Shown: positions 1 to 14,720, counted from the stretch's first letter. The stretch is 64,000 bases of DNA from Odontesthes bonariensis (GCF_027942865.1 NC_134525.1:1432723-1496722), one strand, 5' to 3'. Notes: a model not told the origin generated them from the letters alone. Translations and numbers: made by a program.

Positions 1-3000
1 TGTCTAACATGTGTCTAACATGTGTCTAACATGTGTCTAATACATGTCTTACATGTCTAATAAATGTCTAATACATGTCTAACATGTGTCTAACATGTGT
101 CTAATACATGTCTTACATGTCTAATACATGTCTAACATGTCTAACATGTCTACTACATGTCTAACATGTCTAACATGTCTAACATGTCTAACATTTCAAA
201 TATGTCTAATACATGTCTAACATGTCTAACATGTCTACTACATGTCTAACATGTCTAACATGTCTAACATGTCTAATACATGTCTAACATTTCAAATATG
301 TCTAATACATGTCTAACATGTGTCTAACACATGTCTAACATGTCTAATACATGTCTAACATGTCTAATACATGTCTAACACATGTCTAACACATGTCTAA
401 CACATGTCTAACATGTCTAACACATGTCTAATACCTGTCTAACATGTCTTACATGTCTAACATGTCTAATATGTGTCTAATATGTCTAACACATATCTAA
501 CACATGTCTAACATTTCAAATGCATGTCTAACACATGTTTAACATGTCTAACATGTCTAATACATGTCTAATACATCTCTAGCACATATCTAACATGTCT
601 AATACATCTCTAACACATATCTAACATGTCTAATACATCTCTAACACATCTCTAACATGTCTAATACATCTCTAACACATATCTAACATGTCTAACATGT
701 CTAATACATGTCTAACACATATCTAACATGTCTAATACATGTCTAACACATATCTAACATGTCTAACATGTCTAATACATGTCTAACACATATCTAACAT
801 ATCTAACATGTCTAACACATATCTAACATGTCTAATACATCTCTAACACATATCTAACTTGTCTAACATGTCTAATACATGTCTAATACATCTCTAACAT
901 GTCTAACATGTCTAATACATCTCTAACACATATCTAACATGTCTAACATGTCTAATACATGTCTAATACATGTCTAATACATGTCTAACACATATCTAAC
1001 ATGTCTAATACATGTCTAATACATGTCTAATACATATCTAACATGTCTAATACATGTCTAATACATGTCTAATACATCTCTAACACATATCTAACATGTC
1101 TAATACATGTCTAATACATCTCTAACACATATCTAACATATCTAAAATGTCTAATACATGTCTAATACATGTCTAATACATCTCTAACACATATCTAACA
1201 TGTCTAATACATGTCTAATACATCTCTAACACATATCTAACATATCTAACATATCTAACATGTCTAATACATGTCTAATACATCTCTAACACATATCTAA
1301 CATGTCTAATACATGTCTAATACATGTCTAATACATCTCTAACATGTCTAACATGTCTAATACATCTCTAACACATATCTAACATGTCTAATACATGTCT
1401 AATACATATCTAACATGTCTAATACATGTCTAATACATGTCTAATACATGTCTAATACATCTCTAACACATATCTAACATGTCTAATACATGTCTAATAC
1501 ATGTCTAATACATGTCTAATACATCTCTAACACATATCTAACGTGTCTAATACATGTCTAATACATCTCTTACACATATCTAACATATCTAACATGTCTA
1601 ATACATGTCTAATACATATCTAACATGTCTAATACATGTCTAATACATATCTAACATGTCTAATACATCTCTAACACATATCTAACATGTCTAACATGTC
1701 TAATACATGTCTAATACATCTCTAACACATATATAACACATATCTAACATGTCTAACATGTCTAATACATCTCTAACATGTCTAACATGTCTAACATGTC
1801 TAATACATGTCTAATACATCTCTAACACATATCTAACATGTCTAACATGTCTAATACATGTCTAATACATCTCTAACACATATCTAACACATATCTAACA
1901 TGTCTAACATGTCTAATACATGTCTAATACATCTCTAACATGTCTAACATGTCTAACATGTCTAATACATGTCTAATACATGTCTAATAGATATCTAACA
2001 TGTCTAATACATGTCTAATACATCTCTAACACATATCTAACACATATCTAACATGTCTAATACATCTCTAATACATCTCTAACACATATCTAACATGTCT
2101 AATACATGTCTAATACATGTCTAATACATCTCTAACATGTCTAATACATGTCTAATACATGTCTAATACATGTCTAATACATCTCTAACACATATCTAAC
2201 ATGTCTAATATATCTCTAACACATATCTAACATGTCTAATACATCTCTAACACATATCTAACATGTCTAATACATGTCTAACACATATCTAACATGTCTA
2301 ATACATGTCTAATACATCTCTAACACATATCTAACATGTCTAACATGTCTAATACATGTCTAATACATCTCTAACACATATCTAACACATATCTAACATG
2401 TCTAACATGTCTAATACATCTCTAACATGTCTAACATGTCTAACATGTCTAACATGTCTAATACATCTCTAATACATCTCTAACACATATCTAACATGTC
2501 TAATACATGTCTAATACATCTCTAACACATATCTAACACATATCTAACATGTCTAACATGTCTAATACATCTCTAACACATATCTAACATGTCTAACATG
2601 TCTAATACATGTCTAATACATCTCTAACACATATCTAACACATATCTAACATGTCTAATACATGTCTAATACATCTCTAACATGTCTAACATGTCTAATA
2701 CATGTCTAATACATCTCTAACATGTCTAACATGTCTAACATGTCTAATACATGTCTAATACATCTCTAACACATATCTAACATGTCTAACATGTCTAATA
2801 CATGTCTAATACATCTCTAACACATATCTAACACATATCTAACATGTCTAACATGTCTAATACATCTCTAACACATATCTAACATGTCTAATACATGTCT
2901 AATACATCTCTAACATGTCTAACATGTCAAATACATCTCTAACACATATCTAACATGTCTAATACATGTCTAATACATGTCTAATACATCTCTAACATGT

Positions 3001-6000
3001 CTAACATGTCTAATACATCTCTAACACATATCTAACATGTCTAATACATCTCTAACACATATCTAACATGTCTAACATGTCTAATACATGTCTAATACAT
3101 GTCTAATACATGTCTAATACATGTCTAATACATCTCTAACACATGTCTAATACATGTCTAATACATCTCTAACATGTCTAATACATGTCTAATACATGTC
3201 TAATACATCTCTAACACATATCTAACACATATCTAACATGTCTAATACATGTCTAATACATCTCTAACACATATCTAACATGTCTAATACATGTCTAATA
3301 CATGTCTAATACATCTCTAACACATATCTAACACATATCTAACATGTCTAATACATGTCTAATACATCTCTAACACATCTCTAACATGTCTAATACATGT
3401 CTAATACATGTCTAATACATCTCTAACATGTCTAATACATGTCTAATACATGTCTAATACATCTCTAACACATATCTAACACATATCTAACATGTCTAAT
3501 ACATGTCTAATACATCTCTAACACATATCTAACATGTCTAATACATGTCTAATACATGTCTAATACATCTCTAACATGTCTAACATGTCAAATACATCTC
3601 TAACACATATCTAACATGTCTAATACATGTCTAATACATGTCTAATACATCTCTAACATGTCTAACATGTCTAATACATCTCTAACACATATCTAACATG
3701 TCTAACATGTCTAATACATGTCTAATACATCTCTAACACATCTCTAACATGTCTAATAGATGTCTAATACATGTCTAATACATCTCTAACACATTTCTAA
3801 CACATATCTAACATGTCTAATACATGTCTAATACATCTCTAACACATATCTAACATGTCTAACATGTCTAATACATGTCTAATACATCTCTAACACATAT
3901 CTAACACATATCTAACACATATCTAACATGTCTAACATGTCTAATACATCTCTAACACATATCTAACATGTCTAACATGTCTAATACATCTCTAACATGT
4001 CTAACATATCTAACATGTCTAATACATGTCTAATACATGTCTAATACATATCTAACATGTCTAATACATGTCTAATACATGTCTAATACATCTCTAACAC
4101 ATATCTAACACATATCTAACACATGTCTAATATGTCTAATACATGTCTATTACATTTCTAACACATATCTAACATGTCTAATATGTCTAATACATCTCTA
4201 ACACATATCTAACATGTCTAATACATGTCTAATACATCTCTAACATGTCTAACATATCTAACATGTCTAATACATGTCTAATACATGTCTAATACATATC
4301 TAACATGTCTAATACATGTCTAATACATCTCTAACATGTCTAACATGTCTAATACATGTCTAATACATCTCTAACATGTCTAACATGTCTAACATGTCTA
4401 ATACATGTCTAATACATCTCTAACACATATCTAACATGTCTAACATGTCTAATACATGTCTAATACATCTCTAACACATATCTAACACATATCTAACATG
4501 TCTAACATGTCTAATACATCTCCAACACATATCTAACATGTCTAACATGTCTAATACATGTCTAATACATCTCTAACATGTCTAACATATCTAACATGTC
4601 TAATACATGTCTAATACATGTCTAATACATCTCTAACATGTCTAATACATGTCTAATACATGTCTAATACATCTCTAACACATATCTAACACATATCTAA
4701 CATGTCTAACACATGTCTAATACATCTCTAACACATATCTAACATGTCTAATACATGTCTAATACATGTCTAATACATCTCCAACACATCTCTAACATGT
4801 CTAATACATGTCTAATACATGTCTAATACATCTCTAACATGTCTAATACATGTCTAATACATGTCTAATACATCTCTAACACATATCTAACACATATCTA
4901 ACATGTCTAATACATGTCTAATACATCTCTAACACATATCTAACATGTCTAATACATGTCTAATACATATCTAACATGTCTAATACATGTCTAATACATG
5001 TCTAACACATATCTAACATGTCTAATACATGTCTAATACATATCTAACATGTCTAATACATGTCTAATACATGTCTAATACATCTCTAACATGTCTAACA
5101 TGTCAAATACATCTCTAACACATATCTAACATGTCTAATACATGTCTAATACATGTCTAATACATCTCTAACATGTCTAACATGTCTAATACATCTCTAA
5201 CACATATCTAACATGTCTAATACATCTCTAACACATATCTAACATGTCTAACATGTCTAATACATGTCTAATACATCTCTAACACATCTCTAACATGTCT
5301 AATAGATGTCTAATACATGTCTAACACATTTCTAACACATATCTAACATGTCTAATACATGTCTAATACATCTCTAACACATTTCTAACACATATCTAAC
5401 ATGTCTAATACATGTCTAATACATCTCTAACACATATCTAACATGTCTAACATGTCTAATACATGTCTAATACATCTCTAACACATATCTAACACATATC
5501 TAACACATATCTAACATGTCTAACATGTCTAATACATCTCTAACACATATCTAACATGTCTAACATGTCTAATACATCTCTAACATGTCTAACATATCTA
5601 ACATGTCTAATACATGTCTAATACATGTCTAATACATATCTAACATGTCTAATACATGTCTAATACATGTCTAATACATCTCTAACACATATCTAACACA
5701 TATCTAACACATGTCTAATATGTCTAATACATGTCTATTACATTTCTAACACATATCTAACACATATCTAACATGTCTAATACATGTCTAATACATCTCT
5801 AACATGTCTAACATATCTAACATGTCTAATACATGTCTAATACATGTCTAATACATATCTAACATGTCTAATACATGTCTAATACATCTCTAACATGTCT
5901 AACATGTCTAATACATCTCTAACACATATCTAACATGTCTAATACATCTCTAACACACATCTAACATGTCTAATACATCTCTAACACATATCTAACATGT

Positions 6001-8825
6001 CTAACATGTCTAATACATGTCTAATACATCTCTAACACATATCTAACATGTCTAATACATCTCTAACACATATCTAACATGTCTAATACATCTCTAACAC
6101 ATATCTAACATGTCCTAATACATCTCTAACACATATCTAACATGTCTAACATGTCTAATACATCTCAAACACATGTCTAACATGTCTAACATGTCTAATA
6201 CATCTCTAACACATCTCTAACATGTCTAATAGATGTCTAATACATGTCTAATACATCTCTAACACATTTCTAACACATATCTAACATGTCTAATACATGT
6301 CTAATACATCTCTAACACATATCTAACATGTCTAACATGTCTAATACATGTCTAATACATCTCTAACACATATCTAACACATATCTAACACATATCTAAC
6401 ATGTCTAACATGTCTAATACATCTCTAACACATATCTAACATGTCTAACATGTCTAATACATCTCTAACATGTCTAACATATCTAACATGTCTAATACAT
6501 GTCTAATACATGTCTAATACATATCTAACATGTCTAATACATGTCTAATACATGTCTAATACATCTCTAACACATATCTAACACATATCTAACACATGTC
6601 TAATATGTCTAATACATGTCTATTACATTTCTAACACATATCTAACATGTCTAATATGTCTAATACATCTCTAACACATATCTAACATGTCTAATACATG
6701 TCTAATACATCTCTAACATGTCTAACATATCTAACATGTCTAATACATGTCTAATACATGTCTAATACATATCTAACATGTCTAATACATGTCTAATACA
6801 TCTCTAACATGTCTAACATGTCTAATACATGTCTAATACATCTCTAACATGTCTAACATGTCTAACATGTCTAATACATGTCTAATACATCTCTAACACA
6901 TATCTAACATGTCTAACATGTCTAATACATGTCTAATACATCTCTAACACATATCTAACACATATCTAACATGTCTAACATGTCTAATACATCTCCAACA
7001 CATATCTAACATGTCTAACATGTCTAATACATGTCTAATACATCTCTAACATGTCTAACATATCTAACATGTCTAATACATGTCTAATACATGTCTAATA
7101 CATCTCTAACATGTCTAATACATGTCTAATACATGTCTAATACATCTCTAACACATATCTAACACATATCTAACATGTCTAACACATGTCTAATACATCT
7201 CTAACACATATCTAACATGTCTAATACATGTCTAATACATGTCTAATACATCTCCAACACATCTCTAACATGTCTAATACATGTCTAATACATGTCTAAT
7301 ACATCTCTAACATGTCTAATACATGTCTAATACATGTCTAATACATCTCTAACACATATCTAACACATATCTAACATGTCTAATACATGTCTAATACATC
7401 TCTAACACATATCTAACATGTCTAATACATGTCTAATACATATCTAACATGTCTAATACATGTCTAATACATGTCTAACACATATCTAACATGTCTAATA
7501 CATGTCTAATACATATCTAACATGTCTAATACATGTCTAATACATGTCTAATACATCTCTAACATGTCTAACATGTCAAATACATCTCTAACACATATCT
7601 AACATGTCTAATACATGTCTAATACATGTCTAATACATCTCTAACATGTCTAACATGTCTAATACATCTCTAACACATATCTAACATGTCTAATACATCT
7701 CTAACACATATCTAACATGTCTAACATGTCTAATACATGTCTAATACATCTCTAACACATCTCTAACATGTCTAATAGATGTCTAATACATGTCTAACAC
7801 ATTTCTAACACATATCTAACATGTCTAATACATGTCTAATACATCTCTAACACATTTCTAACACATATCTAACATGTCTAATACATGTCTAATACATCTC
7901 TAACACATATCTAACATGTCTAACATGTCTAATACATGTCTAATACATCTCTAACACATATCTAACACATATCTAACACATATCTAACATGTCTAACATG
8001 TCTAATACATCTCTAACACATATCTAACATGTCTAACATGTCTAATACATCTCTAACATGTCTAACATATCTAACATGTCTAATACATGTCTAATACATG
8101 TCTAATACATATCTAACATGTCTAATACATGTCTAATACATGTCTAATACATGTCTAATACATCTCTAACACATATCTAACACATATCTAACACATGTCT
8201 AATATGTCTAATACATGTCTATTACATTTCTAACACATATCTAACACATATCTAACATGTCTAATACATGTCTAATACATCTCTAACATGTCTAACATAT
8301 CTAACATGTCTAATACATGTCTAATACATGTCTAATACATATCTAACATGTCTAATACATGTCTAATACATCTCTAACATGTCTAACATGTCTAATACAT
8401 CTCTAACACATATCTAACATGTCTAATACATCTCTAACACACATCTAACATGTCTAATACATCTCTAACACATATCTAACATGTCTAACATGTCTAATAC
8501 ATGTCTAATACATCTCTAACACATATCTAACATGTCTAATACATCTCTAACACATATCTAACATGTCTAATACATCTCTAACACATATCTAACATGTCCT
8601 AATACATCTCTAACACATATCTAACATGTCTAACATGTCTAATACATGTCTAATACATGTCTAATACATCTCTAACACATATCTAACATGTCTAATACAT
8701 CTCTAACACATATCTAACATGTCTAACATGTCTAATACATGTCTAATACATGTCTAATACATCTCTAACACATATCTAACATGTCTAATACATCTCTTAC
8801 ACATTTCTAACGTGTCTTATACATG
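1..8825. repeat. Large satellite array of 9-11 bp units
   Basis: The whole stretch is a head-to-tail mixture of short units such as CATGTCTAA (9 bp), TACATGTCTAA (11 bp), TACATCTCTAA and CACATATCTAA. It is already running at base 1, so its left end is outside the window. The order of unit variants is itself repeated: the rare variant TCTATTACATTT appears near 4147, 5737, 6621 and 8220, giving a higher-order spacing of about 2.48 kb (4147 to 6621, 5737 to 8220). Stop codons are dense and I see no gene. It ends in unique DNA near 8825. Confidence 0.97.
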
Positions 8826-9394
8826 AAACCTTCTGGTTCTTCCTGCTGTCAGTGATTCCCTGACCTGTCTGATTCTGAATGGTTGGATCTCATGTTGGGA
8901 ACAGCTGATCCAGGCTGTTAATACAGGATGTTTTCATGACCTTTAATTTAATTATGCATTGAGAATCAAACAAAACGACTTTTGAAACCCGAGCTGTTCA
9001 AACTGCCGCTCCCTTCCCAGCAACAACCACCCAAAGCTGCAAACAAACCGTCAGCCATGTGATTCTGAGGAATAACACGACTGCCGTCAGACAACAACGA
9101 TGACACAGACTCGCACATGATCGGGAGGATCGCTTTCAGAAACAGCTCAGTCATCAGCTCCTCAGTCCTCCGTCAGTCAATAAAGACTTTGTGACCGTTC
9201 TGCTGTTGTGCTCTGACGGGGAAGCTTCAGCTCCTGGTGAATCAGCCCACAGGAGCGCACACACTGCAGCAGGTGGAACCAGATGCTTTGTTGAACAGGT
9301 CACCGGGATGCTAAAACCACTCAGATAGGCATCACTTTCAAAGCCTGAGCAGTGCTTTGGTGCCTCACCCTACCTCACCTGAAGCAGGAAGCAT
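8826..9394. other. Unique intergenic DNA, nothing recognised
   Basis: About 570 bases of ordinary-composition sequence between the satellite and the LINE. Short open frames exist (for example 8966-9154 on the minus strand) but have no recognisable domain or splice context. I see no RNA gene. Confidence 0.5.
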
Positions 9395-10760
9395 CAAATC
9401 AAATCAAATCAAATCAAATCAAATTTATTTATATAGCACATTTCATGTACAAACAATTGCTTTACATCAAATAAAAGCATTGCAGCAGGGAGTGGAAGAA
9501 GCATTAAAAATACATAAAAGAATATAAAGAGAAACAAATAAAATAATTTAAATGAATTTAAAAAGATATTTCATGCATAGACACATGAGAACAGAAATGT
9601 CTTTAACCTGGATTTAAAAATGTCTCCATTTGGTGAAAGTTTAATCTCCACTGGCAGTTTGTTCCACTTGTTTGCAGCATAACAGCTAAATGCTGCTTCT
9701 CCATGTTTAGTCTGGACTCTGGACTGGACCAGCTGACCTGAGGCCATGGATCTAAGAGCTCTGCTGGCTTTATATTCTCTGAACACATCACAGATGTATT
9801 TTGGGCCTAAACCATTCTGGGATTTGTAAACCATCAGCAGGCTTTTAAAATCTATTCTGTGACTGACTGGAAGCCAGAGTAAAGATTTTAAAGCTGCTGT
9901 GATGTGTTCAGATCTCTTAGTCCGGGTTAAAACTCCAGCAGCAGCGTTCTTGATGAGCTGCAGATGTTTAATGCTCTTTTTGGGAAGTTAAAAGTTAAAA
10001 GAGCGTTACAGTGATGAAGTCTGCTGGAGATGAATGCATGGATGAGTTTCTCCTGGTCTTTTTGGGAGAGGAAACCTTTAATTCTGTTGATGTTTCTGAG
10101 ATGGTAAAAAGCTGCCTTGGTGACAGCTTTGATGTGGCTGCTGAAAGTCAGATCTGAGTCTATCAACACTCCGAGGTTACGAACTTGGTCAGTGATTGTA
10201 AGGTCCCGAGTCTCAAGATATTTACCAACGCTGACCCTCTTCTCTTTGCTACCAAACAGAATGATCTCAGTTTTGTCTTCATTTAATTATAGAAAATTAT
10301 CTCTCATCCAGGTGTTTACTTCCTCCAGACACTGACACAGTACGTCTGCTGGGCTGCAGTCGTCCGGTGACAGAGACACATAAAGTTGTGTATCGTCTGC
10401 ATAACTGATGATAACTGATGTTAAAATTCTGCAATATCTGACCCAAAGGGAGCATATACAAGTTAAACAGAAGAGGTCCAAGAATTGACCCCTGGGGGAC
10501 TCCACAAGTCATGGCCACACGCTCAGATTCATAGCTGCCAATAGTAACAAAATAACTCCGGCCTTCTAAGTAGGACCTGAACCAGTTAAGGACCGCTCCA
10601 GAAAGTCCAACCCAGTTTTCCAGCCTGTGCAACAGGATTCTGTGATCTACAGTATCAAACGCAGCGCTGAGGTCCAACAGAACCAGGACTGAAACATTAC
10701 CAGAATCAGTATTCAACCTGATGTCGTTTAACACTTTGACCAGAGCTGTTTCAGTGCTGT
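9395..10760 (-). mobile_element. 5'-truncated CR1/L2-like LINE with reverse transcriptase remains
   Basis: Read on the minus strand, this holds the 3' half of a non-LTR retrotransposon. Reverse-transcriptase motif A ([12 protein letters not shown]) and motif B ([13 protein letters not shown]) lie in one frame at 10297-10734. The catalytic YADDTQLY motif lies in a different frame at 10287-10505, so a small indel separates them; a 10-bp direct repeat (ATAACTGATG twice, about 10402-10422) is the likely cause. The thumb and C-terminal parts follow in further frames at 9927-10169 and 9571-9834 (ends with a SRLKTFLFS-type motif). The 3' end is marked by a short (AAATC)n tail at about 9395-9425. The element is truncated and cannot be active. 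Placement in the CR1/L2 group rests on recognised motifs. Confidence 0.85.
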
Positions 10761-11125
10761 GAGGACGTCTGAAGCCTTAATGGCTTAATGGCAGCTGTCT
10801 TTAGTGACTTGGGAAAAATGCCTGATGCCAGTGAGCTGTTAACCATTTGTAGGAGATCACTTTCTACTGAGGTAAAAACAGTTTTTAAAAAGTCGGCTGG
10901 TATTATGTCCAGAGAACAAGTTGTTGATTTCAGATGCCGAACTGTTTCCTCTAGGATTTTTAAATCTACAATATTAAATTGTGAAGCATGGCTGCTGTCT
11001 GTTCTCTGAGTTTAGCCTGTTTGTGTTCTGGAGTTATCGGTTTGTTGTCTGCATTTCTTCAGTTTAGTTATTTTCACTTTGATCAGTTAGTCTTAGTTTT
11101 CCTCAGTTCCCTCTAAACAACATCA
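10761..11125. other. Low-information flank of the LINE
   Basis: Sequence between the LINE and the 19-bp array. The open frame 10788-11009 (plus) has no domain I recognise. It may be more repeat-derived DNA. No gene is supported. Confidence 0.35.
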
Positions 11126-11828
11126 TTTAAGCTAAACAACATCATTTAAGCTAAACGACGTCCATCCATGCGGGGGGGCTGGAGCCTATCCCAGCAGTCA
11201 ATGGGCGAGAGGCGGGGTACACCCTGGACAGGCCGCCAGTCCATCGCAGGGCCTAAATGACGTCATTTAAGCTAAACAACATCATTTAAGCTAAACAAAG
11301 TCATTTAAGCTAAAGAACATCATTTAAGCTAAACAACATCACTTAAGCTAAACAACATCATTTAAGCTAAACAACATCATTTAAGCTAAACAACATCATT
11401 TAAGCTAATCAACATCATTTAAGCTAAACGACGTCATTTAAGCTAAACAACATCATTTAAGCTAAACAACATCATTTAAGCTAAACAAAGTCATTTAAGC
11501 TAAACAACATCATTTAAGCTAAACAACATCATTTAAGCTAATCAACATCATTTAAGCTAAACAACATCATTTAAGCTAAACAAAGTCATTTAAGCTAAAC
11601 AACATCATTTAAGCTAAACAAAGTCATTTAAGCTAAACGACATAATTTAAGATAAACAAAATCATTTAAGCTAAACAACATCATTTAAGCTAAACAAAGT
11701 CATTTAAGCTAAACAACATCATTTAAGCTAAACAACATCATTTAAGCTAAACGGCATCATTTAAGCTAATCAACATCATTTAAGCTAATAAACATCATTT
11801 AAGCTAAACAACATCATTTAAGCTAAAA
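11126..11828. repeat. 19-bp minisatellite
   Basis: Head-to-tail copies of CTAAACAACATCATTTAAG, about 30 in all, with variants such as CTAAACAAAGTC and CTAATCAACATC. The array is interrupted at about 11157-11258 by a different sequence (separate entry). The unit is AT-rich and non-coding. Confidence 0.95.
11157..11258. mobile_element. Short dispersed repeat inserted in the 19-bp array
   Basis: About 100 GC-rich bases containing GGCTGGAGCCTATCCCAGC and ACCCTGGACAGGCCGCCAGT. I recognise this as a sequence type found many times in teleost genomes. Both sides are 19-bp array units (a short GACGTC-containing string is at each edge), so it inserted after the array had formed. The superfamily cannot be assigned from this window. 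Confidence 0.6.
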
Positions 11829-12785
11829 GATGTCGTTTCTACAGGTTCTTGAGTCACATGGTTCCACATTGGGAGCGATGCTAATTCATTCCTCACGTCA
11901 GTTTGTGCACTAACTCTTATTTACTCTCCTTCTTGGTTCCTTTTATATTTGCTGCCCTTTTTTTTTTACATTTTAAACATCCTAATTTCAGACAATCAAG
12001 AAAACACTGAAAATAACCGAGTTAATTCAACAAAAAGAGTGATTTCCTTAAAAGCTGCGGCTCCTCATCGGCTTTTCACGTGTTCTTTCTCTCCTTCAGA
12101 ATCTTCCTGCATCATTTTACCTGATTTAGCTCTTTACTTTGAGCAGAGAATTACTCGGATTTGACAGTTTTGTGCAGATTTGACAGTTTTGTCCCTTCTT
12201 CTTGTCGTTTTGTCACATTCGGTCCTCTTTGTTTGTTCCACTTGTGTTTTCATGCTAACCGGGTCACTGATTTCTCACCCATTCAGCATTTGCTGCATTC
12301 ATAATTAATACCCACTCTGTGTGTTTTTCTGCTGTTTACAGAAAATCCCTCGGCGTGCAGCCAGCCGCTTTTCGCCAACACAGCATCTGGAAGCAGGACA
12401 AACCCCTTAATGGGCCCTCTTGCTGGTTTCTGCTTGATGTCGTCTGACAGCACGCCGCCGGGCAGAAACACCTCGGCTCCTACCTGAGGAGGGTCCTGAC
12501 AGAACAGTTCGGGTGGTCACGGACAAAAGATTTTCCACTTAAGATCCCGTCTTTCTGAAGCCCAACGTGAAGATGGAAGACGGGATTTTGAGTCAGAAGC
12601 AGAAGAAGTCGAGCCGGAAGCAGGAAATGATTGGCCTTTTTTTGATTAATAAAACTTAAATGATTCTCGGCATCTTCTCTGATATTCTTCTTTGACTTTA
12701 GAAGCAGAATCTGAAGCATCAGCTGTTCCAGAGTTCCCATCCTGCTCCGTTGCTTCCTTTAATGACCTTCTTAACGCTTTGACAG
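11829..12785. other. Intergenic DNA without a recognised gene
   Basis: About 950 bases of moderate AT content. Small frames at 11949-12164 (plus), 12283-12471 and 12480-12740 (minus) show no domain or plausible exon borders. I see no repeat of note. Confidence 0.4.
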
Positions 12786-13066
12786 AGGTGGGTAGTAACG
12801 AGTTACATTTACTTGAGTAAGTTTTTTAAACAATTATACTTCTAGGAGTAGTTTTAAATCTCTATACTTTTTACTTTTCCTTGAGTAGATGTGTGCAGCA
12901 GAAACTGTCCTCTTACTCCGCTACATTAGGCTACAATGAGCTGGTTACTTTTCTTCTTACCTCTTTGGTATTCTACGCCTCATTATTTTTATCCCCCCGC
13001 GTACGCCTCATTTTAATGTTTCATTCTGACAGAGAGAGAGACTTCCGCCAAAGGCTCTACCACCTG

Positions 13067-13600
13067 ACTGTGTTCGAAACCGCATACTACATACTGCAGA
13101 GCGTTTACCCACAATGCATTTCGCTCCTGCCCGAGCTGAAATCAGCCGGCCTGAAGCTGATTTCCTTTAAGCTCTAAACTCTGTAAACTTTAGCAACATT
13201 TGAAACATTTTCAGGTGAGAAAGTAGTCGTTTAGATCCCCAACGTGTTGAAAACCTGACAAAATACCGGCTGTTTACCATTTTGTTCCCATGAATTCGTT
13301 GCCTTTTATCATAGGGAAAGCCATTACCATACAATTGGTGCTTTTGTTTTGAAAACAGGAAGTGAACCTACCCTCGTTGTAGCTAGCTTGAAACTGCCGT
13401 TTTGACAGGAAATGACGATCGGCGACGTCACGTTACGTTGCATCTTGGGTAGTTTGAGTATGAGTAGTAACCTCATGATGCATACCCAACATTTCAGAGA
13501 ATCTAGTACGCATCCGGGAACTTCTGCTTACTCAAACTCGCACACTAACTTAAAAAGTTAGCATGAGTAGTAGGAGAAGTATGTGGTTTGGAACACAGCC
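13067..13600 (+). mobile_element. MITE, GGCTGTGTTC family, copy A
   Basis: Starts ACTGTGTTCGAAACCGCATAC and ends GTTTGGAACACAGCC, giving short inverted ends. Inside are the family landmarks CGTGTTGAAAACCTGACAAA and CATACAATTGGTGCTTTTG. It lacks about 75 bases present in the other copies, after GAATTC near 13300. It is the first of two copies in tandem, sharing a 30-base flank (AGAGACTTCCGCC... at 13037, 13601 and 14232). Confidence 0.85.
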
Positions 13601-13630
13601 AGAGACTTCCGCCAAAGGCTCTACCACCTG

Positions 13631-14231
13631 ACTGTGTTCGAAACCGCATACTACATACTGCAGAGCGTTTACCCACAATGCATTTCGCTCCTGCCCGAGC
13701 TGAAATCAGCCGGCCTGAAGCTGATTTCTCTTAAGCTCTAAACTCTGTAAACTTTAGCAACATTTGAAACATTTTCAGGTGAGAAAGTAGTCGTTTAGAT
13801 CCCCAACGTGTTGAAAACCTGACAAAATACCGGCTGTTTACCATTTTGTTCCCATGAATTCGGCGCTACTAAAGCTAGCCGCAGTGAGCTAACGCACTTC
13901 CTGTTATTTTCACAAAATAAAATACCCGTTGCCTTTTATCATAGGGAAAGCCATTACCATACAATTGGTGCTTTTGTTTTGAAAACAGGAAGTGAACCTA
14001 CCCTCGTTGTAGCTAGCTTGAAACTGCCGTTTTGACAGGAAATGACGATCGGCGACGTCACGTTACGTTGCATCTTGGGTAGTTTGAGTATGAGTAGTAA
14101 CCTCATGATGCATACCCAACATTTAGGAGAATCTAGTATGCATCCGGGAACTTCTCGCTGACTCAAACTCGCACACTAACTTAAAAAGTTAGCATGAGTA
14201 GTAGGAGAAGTATGTGGTTTGGAACACAGCC
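13631..14231 (+). mobile_element. MITE, GGCTGTGTTC family, copy B
   Basis: Near-identical to copy A but with the missing internal segment present (CTAAAGCTAGCCGCAGTGAG). It begins ACTGTGTTCG at 13631 and ends ACACAGCC at 14231. The identical 30-base flank on both sides of each copy shows tandem duplication of MITE plus flank, not two independent insertions. Confidence 0.85.
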
Positions 14232-14720
14232 AGAGACTTCCGCCAAAGGCTCTACCACCTGACTGTGTTCCACCAATCAGACGCAGCCGTGCAGTCTGGT
14301 CACGTGACCGTACTCGATCTCAGCGGCGGGACGGGTTAGCTTTAGCATTAGCAGTCGCAGCAAACAAACAAAGAAACAGATGAAAGATGTCAGAACCAAC
14401 GGTGGGAAATGAAGACGCAGACGAGGCCTCATACTGAAAGCATGTTTACCTTACAAAGAGGGAGAAAGGTTGGAGCGTGGAGACACTGAGAGTCCTTTCA
14501 TCAGACCTGCGTCTGCTGAGTTCAAGCCGACCAACGAGTTACAGATTTAGGTTTTTCTGCATTTTAGAAAACTTCCAAACGTTTTTGGATGAATGGATAG
14601 AAGACGATGTGAACTCTATCTCCTCTGTGGGGGGGTTTCTGCAGCTGACATGAGAAAAATGAGCCTTTGATTTACTGCTTGTGTGCGTACGGGCTGTGTT
14701 CCAACACTTTGACATTTACA

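Larger units (their letters stand above)
12786..14580. mobile_element. Old dispersed repeat disrupted by two MITE copies
   Basis: The left part begins with GTGGGTAGTAACGAGTTACA and TTTACTTGAGTAA, a very common teleost repeat start. It runs to about 13066 and continues after 14262 with CCACCAATCAGACGCAGCC. The two halves are separated by two tandem MITE copies. I infer they were once contiguous because the host sequence CACCTGACTGTGTTCCACC is whole only at the far right. The right border is uncertain. Confidence 0.5.
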
